Source: Amycolatopsis nalaikhensis | Lineage (GTDB): Bacteria > Actinomycetota > Actinomycetes > Mycobacteriales > Pseudonocardiaceae | NCBI RefSeq assembly: GCF_030264295.1 | Contig: NZ_CP127173.1 | Span: 10,423,501-10,487,500, forward strand | Direction: 5' to 3' | DNA: 64,000 bases | Shown: piece after piece, positions 35,382-43,332 of the stretch | How the letters are laid out: every line of letters starts with the position of its first letter | Numbering within the stretch: position 1 is the stretch's first letter | Translations under genes and position numbers: made by a program | The notes under the pieces: model-generated | Told to the model about the DNA's origin: nothing | The model's input: only the letters and a program-made list of their open reading frames with translations | Databases searched by the model: none

Positions 35382-36725
35382 ATGCTGGGCTTTCGCCTGC
35401 CCGCGAAACCCGCCGTTCAGCGCGCCGTCCGGCTGACCTACGGTTTCCAGTTCTTCTTCGGCCTGCTGCTGTGGGTGCCGATCTTCTACCAGTACCAGAA
35501 GCTCGTCGGCCTGTCCGACGGCGAGATCTTCGGCATCCAGAGCATTTATTACGTCGTGTTCTGCCTGCTGGAGATCCCGACGGGCCTGATCGCCGACCGG
35601 TTCGACTACCGCGTCTCACTGGCGGCGGGCGCCGGCGTGCTGGTGGCCGCGAACCTGGTGCCGGTGTTCCTGGGCTCGTACACCGGGTTCCTGCTGCACT
35701 TCGTCCTGATCGCGCTGGCCCGCTCGCTGGTTTCCGGCGCGCAGAGCGCGTACTTGTACGAGTACCTCCACGCCTCCGGCGCCGGCGAGCACTACCTCCG
35801 GGTGGAAGGGGTCGGGCGCGCGTACAGCCTGGTCGGCAAGATCGTGTACTGGCCGGTGATCGGCTTGCTGATGAGCTGGAACCTCCCTTCCCCGTACTGG
35901 CTGACGGCGGTCAACGCCGCGGTGGCACTGGCGTTCGCGCTGAAGCTCCCGGCCATCCCGGGCGGCCGCCGCGTCACGGACAAGACGGCCTCGCTGGTGG
36001 CGGGAGTCAGCGGCGCGCTGTCGGCACTGCGCTCGTCCCGGTGGCTGGTGGTGCTGATGGTGCAGGGCATCGCGATGTTCACGCTGGTCCGGATCTGCCA
36101 GGTGAACTTGTTCCAGCCGATCCTGGAGTCGAAGACGCTGTCGGTGAACTGGTACGGCGCGGTGCTGGCCGCCATGACGGTGTTCGAGGCGCTGGGAGCG
36201 GCCCGGCCGCACCGCCTGCGTCGCGCGATCGGCCCGGTGGGCACGGTGTTCACGCTGACCGTGGTGATGGCGTTGTGTCTCGGCGGGATCGTGTTCCTGG
36301 GCTCCTTCCCGACGGTGGTGGTGTTGTGCGTCTTCGCGGTGGCGACGGGGATTTCGTTCCCGGTCCAGAAGCAGCTGCTGAACGACTCGATCCCGGACTC
36401 CCGCTACCGCGCGACGCTGCTGTCGATGGAGTCCATTGTGGACCGGGCGGTGTGCGCCCTGGTGGCGGTGGCACTGGGCGCGTACCTGGCGGCCGGCCAG
36501 CTCGACGAGTTCCTGCTGCTGACGGCCGTGGTCACCTGCGTGGTGATGGCGTTGCTGGCGGTGTTGCTGCTCGCGGTCCGCAAGCACCGCTCGGACCGCC
36601 GGGCACCGGCCGCTCGCCTGCACGCCCAGGCACCTGCCCCCGAGGTCCCGACGCTCCCGCCGCTCGCCGCGGAACGCCGTGGCCACGGCTCGGAACTCCG
36701 CCAGGCGGAGGAGCTCCACAACTGA
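35382..36725 (+). CDS. MFS transporter paired with the dikinase-like protein
   Basis: 447 residues, about 12 membrane helices. Loop 2-3 has the MFS motif-A remnant GLIADRFDYRVSLAAG. The tail (about 410-447) is Pro/Ala-rich and charged, likely cytosolic. Ribosome site GGGAGA. It resembles uncharacterised MFS exporters and gives no substrate. Its tight spacing behind the dikinase suggests that the enzyme's substrate is imported or its product exported by this carrier. Confidence 0.85.
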   Translation: MLGFRLPAKPAVQRAVRLTYGFQFFFGLLLWVPIFYQYQKLVGLSDGEIFGIQSIYYVVFCLLEIPTGLIADRFDYRVSLAAGAGVLVAANLVPVFLGSYTGFLLHFVLIALARSLVSGAQSAYLYEYLHASGAGEHYLRVEGVGRAYSLVGKIVYWPVIGLLMSWNLPSPYWLTAVNAAVALAFALKLPAIPGGRRVTDKTASLVAGVSGALSALRSSRWLVVLMVQGIAMFTLVRICQVNLFQPILESKTLSVNWYGAVLAAMTVFEALGAARPHRLRRAIGPVGTVFTLTVVMALCLGGIVFLGSFPTVVVLCVFAVATGISFPVQKQLLNDSIPDSRYRATLLSMESIVDRAVCALVAVALGAYLAAGQLDEFLLLTAVVTCVVMALLAVLLLAVRKHRSDRRAPAARLHAQAPAPEVPTLPPLAAERRGHGSELRQAEELHN

Positions 36726-36785
36726 CCAACCCGGCGACCGGCTCCGGAACTCGCGCACCCGCTCGAGCCGCACCCGGCAACCGGC

Positions 36786-37382
36786 TCAGGCACGCCGCTC
36801 GCCGACGCACCCCAGCCGGACCCGGCGGGCGCCGGTCAGTCGATGACGGCGTCGTCGAGGAGGGTGGACTCCGCGCCGTACTCGCGGAAGCTCCTCCCTG
36901 ATCACCGTGTACGCCAAGCCCTGCGGGTAGCCCTTGCGGGCCAGGAAGCCGAGCAGCCGCCGCAGGGCGGTCTGCTCGTCGACGTTGCCCAGGGAGCCGA
37001 GGCGTTTGCGGACCAGTTCCCTGGCCATCTGTTCCTCGGACTCGCGGTCGACTTCCTCGGCCGCCTGCGCGGCGACCTCACCGTCGACGCCCTTGCGCCG
37101 CAGTTCGGCCACCAGCGCGGTGCGGGACAGGCCCTGGTTGGCGTGCCGGGACTTCACCCACAGCTGGGCGAACTCCTCGTCGTTGACCAGCCCGGCCCGG
37201 TCGAGCTTGCCGAGCAGGGTTTCGCTGGTCTCCTCGTCGAACCCCCTGCGGTGCAAGGCCTGCCGCAGCTCCTCCTGAGTCCGCGGCCGCGCGGCCAGGA
37301 GATCGAAACAGATCTCCTTGGCCTTCTTGTACCGCTCCTCCGGAGGCAGCTCGGCCGGCGGAACCTTGGGCGCCCTCGCCAC
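36786..37382 (-). CDS. recX: Regulatory protein RecX, C-terminal end frameshifted
   Basis: 198 residues as read. RecX caps and inhibits RecA filaments. The helical repeats are clear: CFDLLAARPRTQEELRQALH, LGKLDRAGLVNDEEFAQLWV, RELVRKRLGS and GFLARKGYPQGLAYTVIREEL. After EEL the frame turns into an Arg-rich tail ending GCVGERRA. If one C of the pair at 36886-36887 is removed, the frame continues as REYGAESTLLDDAVID and stops at 36836, giving the usual RecX ending (181 residues). So a one-base insertion is present near 36886. GTG start. Lies 68 bases after recA in the same direction. Confidence 0.88.
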   Translation of the reverse strand: MARAPKVPPAELPPEERYKKAKEICFDLLAARPRTQEELRQALHRRGFDEETSETLLGKLDRAGLVNDEEFAQLWVKSRHANQGLSRTALVAELRRKGVDGEVAAQAAEEVDRESEEQMARELVRKRLGSLGNVDEQTALRRLLGFLARKGYPQGLAYTVIREELPRVRRGVHPPRRRRHRLTGARRVRLGCVGERRA

Positions 37383-37450
37383 TTGAGTACTCCCTCGTCA
37401 CGCCCCACCGCGGATCACGGCCACGGCGGGGCTCACCCCATCCCGGACGA

Positions 37451-38497
37451 TCAGAAGTCGACCGGCGCCGGGACGGCCTCGACGGCGTCCGCGTCGAGCT
37501 GCGGGCCGATGCCGAGCTTCTCCTTGATGCGCTTCTCGATCTCGTTGGCGATGTCCGGGTTGTCGCGCAGGAACCGGCGCGCGTTCTCCTTGCCCTGGCC
37601 GAGCTGGTCGCCCTCGTACGTGTACCAGGCGCCCGACTTGCGCAGGATGGCCTGGTCGACACCCATGTCGATGAGCGAGCCCTCGCGGGAGATGCCCTGG
37701 CCGTACAGGATGTCGAACTCGGCCTGCTTGAAGGGCGGGGCCACCTTGTTCTTGACGACCTTGACGCGGGTCCGGTTGCCGACCGCCTCGCCGCCGTCCT
37801 TCATCGTCTCGATGCGGCGGACGTCCAGGCGGACCGACGCGTAGAACTTCAGCGCCTTACCACCGGTCGTCGTCTCCGGGGAGCCGAACATGACGCCGAC
37901 CTTCTCGCGGAGCTGGTTGATGAAGATCGCCGTGGTGCCCGAATTGGACAGCGCACCGGTGATCTTCCGCAGCGCCTGGCTCATCAGCCGGGCCTGGAGG
38001 CCGACGTGCGAGTCACCCATCTCGCCCTCGATTTCGGCGCGCGGCACGAGCGCGGCCACGGAGTCGATGACGAGGATGTCGAGCGCGCCGGAGCGGATCA
38101 GCATGTCCGCGATCTCCAGCGCCTGCTCACCGGTGTCCGGCTGGGAGACCAGCAGCGCGTCGGTGTCGACGCCGAGGGCCTTGGCGTACTCCGGGTCGAG
38201 CGCGTGCTCCGCGTCGATGAACGCCGCGATGCCGCCGGCGCGCTGCGCGTTCGCCACCGCGTGCAGGGCGACCGTCGTCTTACCGGAGGACTCCGGGCCG
38301 TAGATCTCGACGACCCGGCCGCGGGGCAGCCCGCCGATGCCGAGCGCGACGTCGAGGGCGATCGACCCGGTGGGGATCACGGCGATGGGCGGCCGGGTGT
38401 CCTCGCCGAGGCGCATCACCGAGCCCTTGCCGTACTGCTTGTCGATCTGCGCCAGGGCGAGCTCGAGCGCCTTGTCCTTGTCGGGTGCTGCAGGCAT
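37451..38497 (-). CDS. recA: Recombinase RecA
   Basis: 348 residues. Strand exchange, SOS co-protease. Walker A GPESSGKTT, Walker B ILVIDSVAALVPR, L2 region GVMFGSPETTTGGKALKFYAS (in parts). No intein. The start MPAAPDKDKALELALAQIDKQYG at 38497 has GAGGTGGAC upstream; the longer open frame to 38656 is noncoding and holds the SOS box. A weak hairpin lies between recA and recX (about 37402-37433), as often seen in this pair. LexA control is supported by the SOS box at 38650-38663. Confidence 0.98.
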   Translation of the reverse strand: MPAAPDKDKALELALAQIDKQYGKGSVMRLGEDTRPPIAVIPTGSIALDVALGIGGLPRGRVVEIYGPESSGKTTVALHAVANAQRAGGIAAFIDAEHALDPEYAKALGVDTDALLVSQPDTGEQALEIADMLIRSGALDILVIDSVAALVPRAEIEGEMGDSHVGLQARLMSQALRKITGALSNSGTTAIFINQLREKVGVMFGSPETTTGGKALKFYASVRLDVRRIETMKDGGEAVGNRTRVKVVKNKVAPPFKQAEFDILYGQGISREGSLIDMGVDQAILRKSGAWYTYEGDQLGQGKENARRFLRDNPDIANEIEKRIKEKLGIGPQLDADAVEAVPAPVDF

Positions 38498-38649
38498 GGA
38501 AGTCCACCTCGCTGGTTCGAAGCCCCGTCTCCCGGGGGTCTGTGTCGGTTCTTCAGCTGTCCGGTCCGACGCTAGCGGCGGGGACCGACAATTCCAGGCG
38601 CGGCGCCCAATCTGTGGATCGCTGGACCCGATGTGGACAACACCATAGA

Positions 38650-38663
38650 CGAACACCTGTTCG
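38650..38663. promoter_or_regulatory. LexA (SOS) box upstream of recA
   Basis: CGAACACCTGTTCG fits the actinobacterial/Gram-positive SOS consensus CGAAC-4-GTTCG, matching all 10 arm positions. It is 153 bases upstream of the recA start. Confidence 0.85.
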
Positions 38664-38736
38664 AGGTCGTCGGCGACACACCCTTGCGCTAGGATTTTTC
38701 GCCCGCCCGGGTGGGGCCGCCCGGGATCCGCGCAGG

Positions 38737-38931
38737 TCAGCGCCGCTCGGGAGGGACGTCGAAGGCGTCGCAGACCTCTCGCCAGATCTCCTTGGCCGGG
38801 ATCCCCGCGGTCAGCGCCTGGTCGACGGTGCGCCCGCCGAGCCCGCTCAGCACGTGGTCCCTGGACAGCACCTGGGCGCGCCCGGAGCCGAACTCCTCGG
38901 CCATCAGGCGCCGGAAAACCGTGATCCGCAT
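38737..38931 (-). CDS. DUF3046 family protein
   Basis: 64 residues. The complete family domain reads MRITVFRRLMAEEFG, then VLSRDHVLSGLGGRTVDQAL and IWREVCDAFDVPPERR. It is a small actinobacterial protein of unknown function that commonly lies just upstream of recA (Rv2738c in M. tuberculosis). ATG at 38931 starts the domain; a GTG at 38940 would add three residues. Confidence 0.88.
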   Translation of the reverse strand: MRITVFRRLMAEEFGSGRAQVLSRDHVLSGLGGRTVDQALTAGIPAKEIWREVCDAFDVPPERR

Positions 38932-38976
38932 CGAACCCACTCTAACCGGCGGGCGCGAACGGACCGTTCGCGCCGT

Positions 38977-40821
38977 CTACTCCCCCGGCTGGACGCTCGC
39001 TTCGAAGTAGTCGGCCAGCGTGCCCGGCGTGGTCGTCTCGGCCTGGTCGCTCGTGTTCAGCTGGTAGATGAACCCGGCGAGCGGCCGGTCCGACACCGTG
39101 AACACGAGCACCGCCGACGTCTTGCCCGCGGCCGACGAGTAGTGCCCCTTGAGCCCGTTGCCGCCCCAGTCCGCTTCCGTGCGGTCGCCGCCCGCCGAGG
39201 CGAGCAGGCCGTCGGTGTACTGCTTGAGCGTGTCGGCGTCGTCGCCGTGGACGTAGGTCACCTGGGTGCCCGCCCGGCCCGGCGCGGAGCAGGTCGAGGC
39301 CACGCCGATGCGCTGCGCCGGCGCGGCCGGGCCGTTGCCCATGCCCGGCTTGCAGTCGCCGGTGTCGGCGATCTTCCCGGCGAGCTGGCGCAGGCAGCCG
39401 GTGAGGCCCTTGTCGTCCGCCTGTCCCGGCGTCTTGCACTGGTCGGCGGTGTAGGTCTTCGCCGAAGACGACGAAGTCAGGAAGAACGTCAGCCCCGCCG
39501 CGAGCACCACGACGACCGCGACCGCGACGCCGATGAGCAGTTTCTTCTTCCCACCGGACTTCGGCTCGCTCTTCTCGGCCGCGGGCGAGTAGGCGGGGAA
39601 GTTCGACGGCACCGGCTGGGGCCCGCTGGGCGGGAAGTTCGACGGCGCGTAACCCGGGTACTGCGGCGGAGGCGGCGGCGCGTACTGCGGACGCTGCGGC
39701 GGAGCACCGGCGGCCACCGCTCCTTCGACGTTCTGCGTCCGCGCGCCGAGGCCGTCGCGGGCGACGTGCTGGGCGCCGAGCGCGACGGCGGTCTCCGGCT
39801 GGTCGAGGCTGCCCGGCACGACGCCGAGCTTCTCCGCGATCATCGTGCCGACCAGCGGCAGCCTGCTCGACCCGCCGACGAGGTAGATGCCGGCCAGCCG
39901 GTCCGGGGTCAGCCCGGACGAGCGCAGCGTCCGCGACAGCAGCTCGACGCTGCGCAGCATCGCCGGCCGGACCAGGCCTTCCAGCTCGCCGCGCGTCACC
40001 AGGACGTCCTTGAACGGCTCCGGCATCGGCACCTCGGTCTGCGGGTGCCGCGACAGCGCCTCCTTGGCCGCCTTGACGTCCTCCTGCAGCGCGCGCCGGG
40101 TGCGCCGGTCGGCGGTCGACTCGGGGCGCAGCAACCGCTGCCAGCGCTGCGGGTCGGAGTGCGAGACCTCGCGCCCGACGTGCACCATCAGCGCCTGGTC
40201 GACGTCGAGGCCGCCGAGGTCGGGCAGGCCGTCCTCGGCGAGCACGGTGAAGCCGTTCTGGGTGGCGCCGACGACGGCGACGTCGAAGGTGCCCGCCCCG
40301 AGGTCGTAGACCGCGAGCGCCTGGCCGGGCGCCAGCGACTTGCCGGGGAACGAGGCGAAGTGCGCCGCCGCGGCGACGGGTTCGGGCACCAGCAGGATGT
40401 TCGGGCCCATCCCGGCGAGCCGGGCGGCGGACATCAGGACGTTGCGGCGGGTCTGGCCCCACTGCGCGGGGTGGGTCAGCCGGACCTCGTCGGGCTGCTC
40501 GCCGCCGAGCTGGCGGGACGTTTCTTCGAGGACCCGGCGCAGGATGGCGGCGAGCGCCTCGGTCACCGGGACGACGTCGGTGCCCAGCAGCAGGGTCTGC
40601 TCGTCGATGCGGCGCTTGGGGTTCGGCTCGAAGCGCGTCGGGTCGAGGCGGGCGCGGCGCTCGGCGTCGCGGCCGACCATGATCGTGCCCTCTTCGGTGG
40701 CGAACACCGCCGACGGCATGTTGGCCGAGCCGTCCACTTCGACGACCCGGGGCGGCATCCCGTGCGCCGAAAGGACGGCGACGGTGTTGGACGTCCCGAG
40801 GTCCACCGACAGGATCCGCAC
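38977..40821 (-). CDS. Membrane-anchored Hsp70-like protein with extracellular domain
   Basis: 614 residues, GTG at 40821 after GGGGAG. Residues 1-365 are an actin/Hsp70 ATPase: phosphate-1 LSVDLGTSNTVAVLS, phosphate-2 AVYDLGAGTFDVAVV, adenosine GIYLVGGSSRLPLV. There is no Hsp70 substrate-binding domain. Instead comes a Pro/Tyr-rich linker (372-420), one TM helix (427-449) and an outside domain of about 160 residues with four cysteines (C462, C476, C490, C511), probably two disulfides. Such fusions occur in actinobacteria without an assigned role, perhaps envelope sensing. Divergent from the acid-sugar operon. Confidence 0.85.
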   Translation of the reverse strand: MRILSVDLGTSNTVAVLSAHGMPPRVVEVDGSANMPSAVFATEEGTIMVGRDAERRARLDPTRFEPNPKRRIDEQTLLLGTDVVPVTEALAAILRRVLEETSRQLGGEQPDEVRLTHPAQWGQTRRNVLMSAARLAGMGPNILLVPEPVAAAAHFASFPGKSLAPGQALAVYDLGAGTFDVAVVGATQNGFTVLAEDGLPDLGGLDVDQALMVHVGREVSHSDPQRWQRLLRPESTADRRTRRALQEDVKAAKEALSRHPQTEVPMPEPFKDVLVTRGELEGLVRPAMLRSVELLSRTLRSSGLTPDRLAGIYLVGGSSRLPLVGTMIAEKLGVVPGSLDQPETAVALGAQHVARDGLGARTQNVEGAVAAGAPPQRPQYAPPPPPQYPGYAPSNFPPSGPQPVPSNFPAYSPAAEKSEPKSGGKKKLLIGVAVAVVVVLAAGLTFFLTSSSSAKTYTADQCKTPGQADDKGLTGCLRQLAGKIADTGDCKPGMGNGPAAPAQRIGVASTCSAPGRAGTQVTYVHGDDADTLKQYTDGLLASAGGDRTEADWGGNGLKGHYSSAAGKTSAVLVFTVSDRPLAGFIYQLNTSDQAETTTPGTLADYFEASVQPGE

Positions 40822-40949
40822 AGCACTCCCCTTCGCGAAAACGCGCCTTGACGACGCTCGCCGTGATGCTGCCATGTGCGCGGTCACCGTGCGTACGGAC
40901 CCGCGAAAGTCGCTGCTCCTTGACGCGGACGCCGTTCGAGGTGCACGAT

Positions 40950-40961
40950 AACTGCGCAGTT
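40950..40961. promoter_or_regulatory. Candidate operator before the acid-sugar operon
   Basis: AACTGCGCAGTT is a perfect 12-base palindrome 41 bases before the kinase start. TGCAC plus ACTGCGCA occurs twice in the gap (about 40943-40958 and 40975-40988), so the region looks like a tandem binding site. The DeoR gene at the operon end is the likely regulator. Confidence 0.5.
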
Positions 40962-41001
40962 CGGTCATCCGAGTTGCACACACTGCGCAAAGGAGCGTTC
41001 G

Positions 41002-42307
41002 ATGCCGAAGGTGCTCGTCCTCGGGGACGACCTGACGGGCAGCAACGCGACCGGAGCGCTGTACGCCCGCTTCGGGCTGCGCGCGGTTTCGGTGAACGCA
41101 CCACTGGCACCGGGTTTCCGGGCGGGCGGCGGGATCGACGCGCTGGTGGTCAACCTGGGTACCCGGCACGTCCCGCCGGAACACGCGAAGCGGGCGGTGC
41201 TCGACGCGATCGAGCGCGCCGGGCCGGCGGAGCTGACGGTGAAGCGCGTGGACACGACGTTGCGCGGCAACGTGGGCGTGGAAACCGAAGCGGTGCTGTC
41301 GTCGGCGCCCGGCGCGCGGGCTCTCGTCGTGCCCGCGTTCCCGGACGCGGGGCGGGTCACGCTCGGCGGGCTGCACCTCGTCGACGGCGTGCCGCTGGCG
41401 GAAAGCCCCGCCGCCCGCGACCCGATCGCACCGGTGAAGACCTCGCGGATCCGCACCCTCCTCGGGCCGACCCGCCGGGAGATCGCCGAACTGCCGCTGG
41501 ACGTCGTCGAGGACGGCGTGGCCGCGGTCGAGGCCGCCCTGCGCCGCCCGGCCGGGATCGTGGTCTGCGACGCCACGACGAACCGGCACCTCACCACCGT
41601 CGCGCGGGCCGCGGCCCGGCTGGCCGCCGAAGGCACGCGGTGGATCCCGGTCGACTCCGGCCCGTTCGGCGTCCGGCTGGCCGCGGCGCTGGGCCTCGCA
41701 CCCGGCCACGGCACCGTCCCGCCGGTGCTCGCCGTCGTCGGCAGCATCACCGGGCAGACCCACGACCAGCTGCTGGAAACCGAGCTGGTGCTGGACGCGC
41801 GCTACGTCGACGTCGACCCGCGGCGGCCCGACCCGCCGGGGACAGCGGCGGCGGCACGGAAGCTCCTGGAGGCGGGGCACCGCGTGGTCGGCATCCGGAC
41901 GCGGGCCCCCGCGCCGGGCACGCCGGTCGACCCGGCCGTCGCGGCGCGCATCCCGCCCGCACTCGGCGAAGCGGCCCGACTGGTGCTCGGCACGCACCGG
42001 ATCGGCGGGCTCTACGCCACCGGCGGCGACATCGCCGTCGAAGTCACGAAGTCGCTCGGAGCCGACGGCTTCGAGATCGACACCGAAGTGCTGCCCCTGG
42101 CGGTCGCCGGGCGGCTGTCCGGCGGGCCGTACAGCGGGCTGCCCTTCGCCACGAAGGGCGGGCTGATCGGCGGCCGGGACGCCCACCGGCCGTCTTTCGG
42201 GGGTCCGGGTGGCGAAGCCCCCGGCCCGAGGCGAAGCCTCGGTTGTCACCGTCGCCTGCCTGGAACACCTGAACCACGTCCTGGCCACCGGAAGGAAGAA
42301 CCCGTGA
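41002..42307 (+). CDS. DUF1537 four-carbon acid sugar kinase, 3' end altered by a repeat
   Basis: OtnK/DtnK-type kinase of about 420 residues that phosphorylates D-threonate or D-erythronate at C4 with ATP. N-terminal motif VLVLGDDLTGSNATGALYA and KRVDTTLRGNVGVE (sugar site); C-terminal ATP site GGLYATGGDIAVEV and GLPFATKGGLIGG. After GGRDA the sequence runs into a 54-base dispersed repeat (42196-42249). Beyond it one frame reads VTVACLEHLNHVLATGRKNP and stops at 42305-42307, overlapping the pdxA GTG (GTGA): this is likely the original end. In the sequence as given, the repeat shifts the frame, and the kinase reads on without a stop through pdxA to 43332 (776 residues). Confidence 0.8.
42196..42249. 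repeat. 54-base hairpin repeat, copy A
   Basis: Identical to copy B at 59477-59530 except at two positions that pair with each other in a stem (CCGAGGC-GAA-GCCTCGG here, CCGGGGC-GAA-GCCCCGG in B). A first hairpin, with CGGGGG/CCCCCG arms, precedes it. Both hairpins end in GGCGAAGCC. Here it is inside the kinase coding region. Confidence 0.85.
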
Positions 42308-43332
42308 GCGACCTCCCGATCCTCGCCGTCACCCTCGGCGACCCCGTCGGCATCGGCCCGGAGATCACCTTGAAGACCCTGGCCGAGCCGGCAGCGCCGC
42401 AGCTGGCGCGCGGGCTCGCGGTCGGGGACGCGCTCGTGCTCGACCGCGTCGCCCGGCACCTGGGCCTGCCCGTGGAGATCAACCCGGTGTCCACAGTGGA
42501 CGAGGCCCGGTTCACCACCGGCGTGGTCGACGTCCTCGACCTCGGCGTCGTCACCGAAGACCTGCCGTGGGGCGAGGTCAACCCCACAGCGGGTGCCGCG
42601 GCGGTCCGCGCGATCGAGGTCGCCACGCGGCTCGCACTCGACGGCGCGGCCGACGCCGTCGTCACCGCGCCCATCAACAAGGAGGCGATCTGGGCCGCCG
42701 GTTCCCAGCACCTCGGGCACACCGAGATGCTCGGCGAGCTGACCGGGTCGACCCGGTTCAACACGATGTTCTGGGTGTCCGGGCTGAAGATCTTCTTCGC
42801 CACGCGCCACCTTTCGCTGCGCGAGGCCATCGAGCGGATCACCAAGGAGAACATCGAGCACGCGATCCGCGAGGCGTACACCGCGCTCGAAGTGTTCGGC
42901 ACGGAAAAACCGAGACTCGCCGTGGCGGCGCTGAACCCGCACGGCGGGGAGAACGGCAAGTTCGGCGACGAGGAGATCGTCGCGATCGCCCCGGCGGTCG
43001 CCGCCGCGCGGGCGGCCGGGCTCGACGTGGTCGGTCCGATCCCCGCGGATTCCGTGTTCCACCAAGGGATCCAGGGCCGGTTCGACGGCGTGCTCTCGCT
43101 CTACCACGACCAGGGGCACATCGCGTCGAAGACGTACGACTTCGACGGCACGGTCTCGGTGACGGTCGGGCTGCCGATCCTGCGCACGTCGGTCGACCAC
43201 GGCACGGCGTTCGACATCGCCGGCACCGGCCGGGCCTCGCACGGCACGATGGTCGCGGCGTTCAAGGCCGCGGCGACACTGGCGCCGTACGCGCGGAAGC
43301 TGCCCGCCATCTACCCGCCGAGCGCCCGATGA
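42304..43332 (+). CDS. pdxA: PdxA2-type 4-phospho-D-threonate/erythronate dehydrogenase
   Basis: 342 residues. Family: PdxA metal- and NAD-dependent oxidative decarboxylase. Motifs: VTLGDPVGIGPEI, VVTAPINKEAIWAAG, LGHTEMLGELTG, LNPHGGENGKFGDEE, SLYHDQGHI and VDHGTAFDIAGTG with the metal-binding histidines. In the DUF1537 pathway PdxA2 oxidises the 4-phosphorylated acid to a 3-keto acid that loses CO2 to give dihydroxyacetone phosphate. Next to a kinase, a transporter and DeoR, this role is preferred over vitamin B6 synthesis. GTG start after GGAAGGAAG. Overlaps the MFS gene by 4 bases. In this sequence the frame is also continuous with the kinase. Confidence 0.88.
   Translation: MSDLPILAVTLGDPVGIGPEITLKTLAEPAAPQLARGLAVGDALVLDRVARHLGLPVEINPVSTVDEARFTTGVVDVLDLGVVTEDLPWGEVNPTAGAAAVRAIEVATRLALDGAADAVVTAPINKEAIWAAGSQHLGHTEMLGELTGSTRFNTMFWVSGLKIFFATRHLSLREAIERITKENIEHAIREAYTALEVFGTEKPRLAVAALNPHGGENGKFGDEEIVAIAPAVAAARAAGLDVVGPIPADSVFHQGIQGRFDGVLSLYHDQGHIASKTYDFDGTVSVTVGLPILRTSVDHGTAFDIAGTGRASHGTMVAAFKAAATLAPYARKLPAIYPPSAR

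Noticed and set aside
40822..43242. Long extension of the Hsp70 frame back to 43242
   Set aside because: It overlaps the kinase and PdxA genes antisense and has no family similarity; the GTG at 40821 has a ribosome site and begins the ATPase motif.
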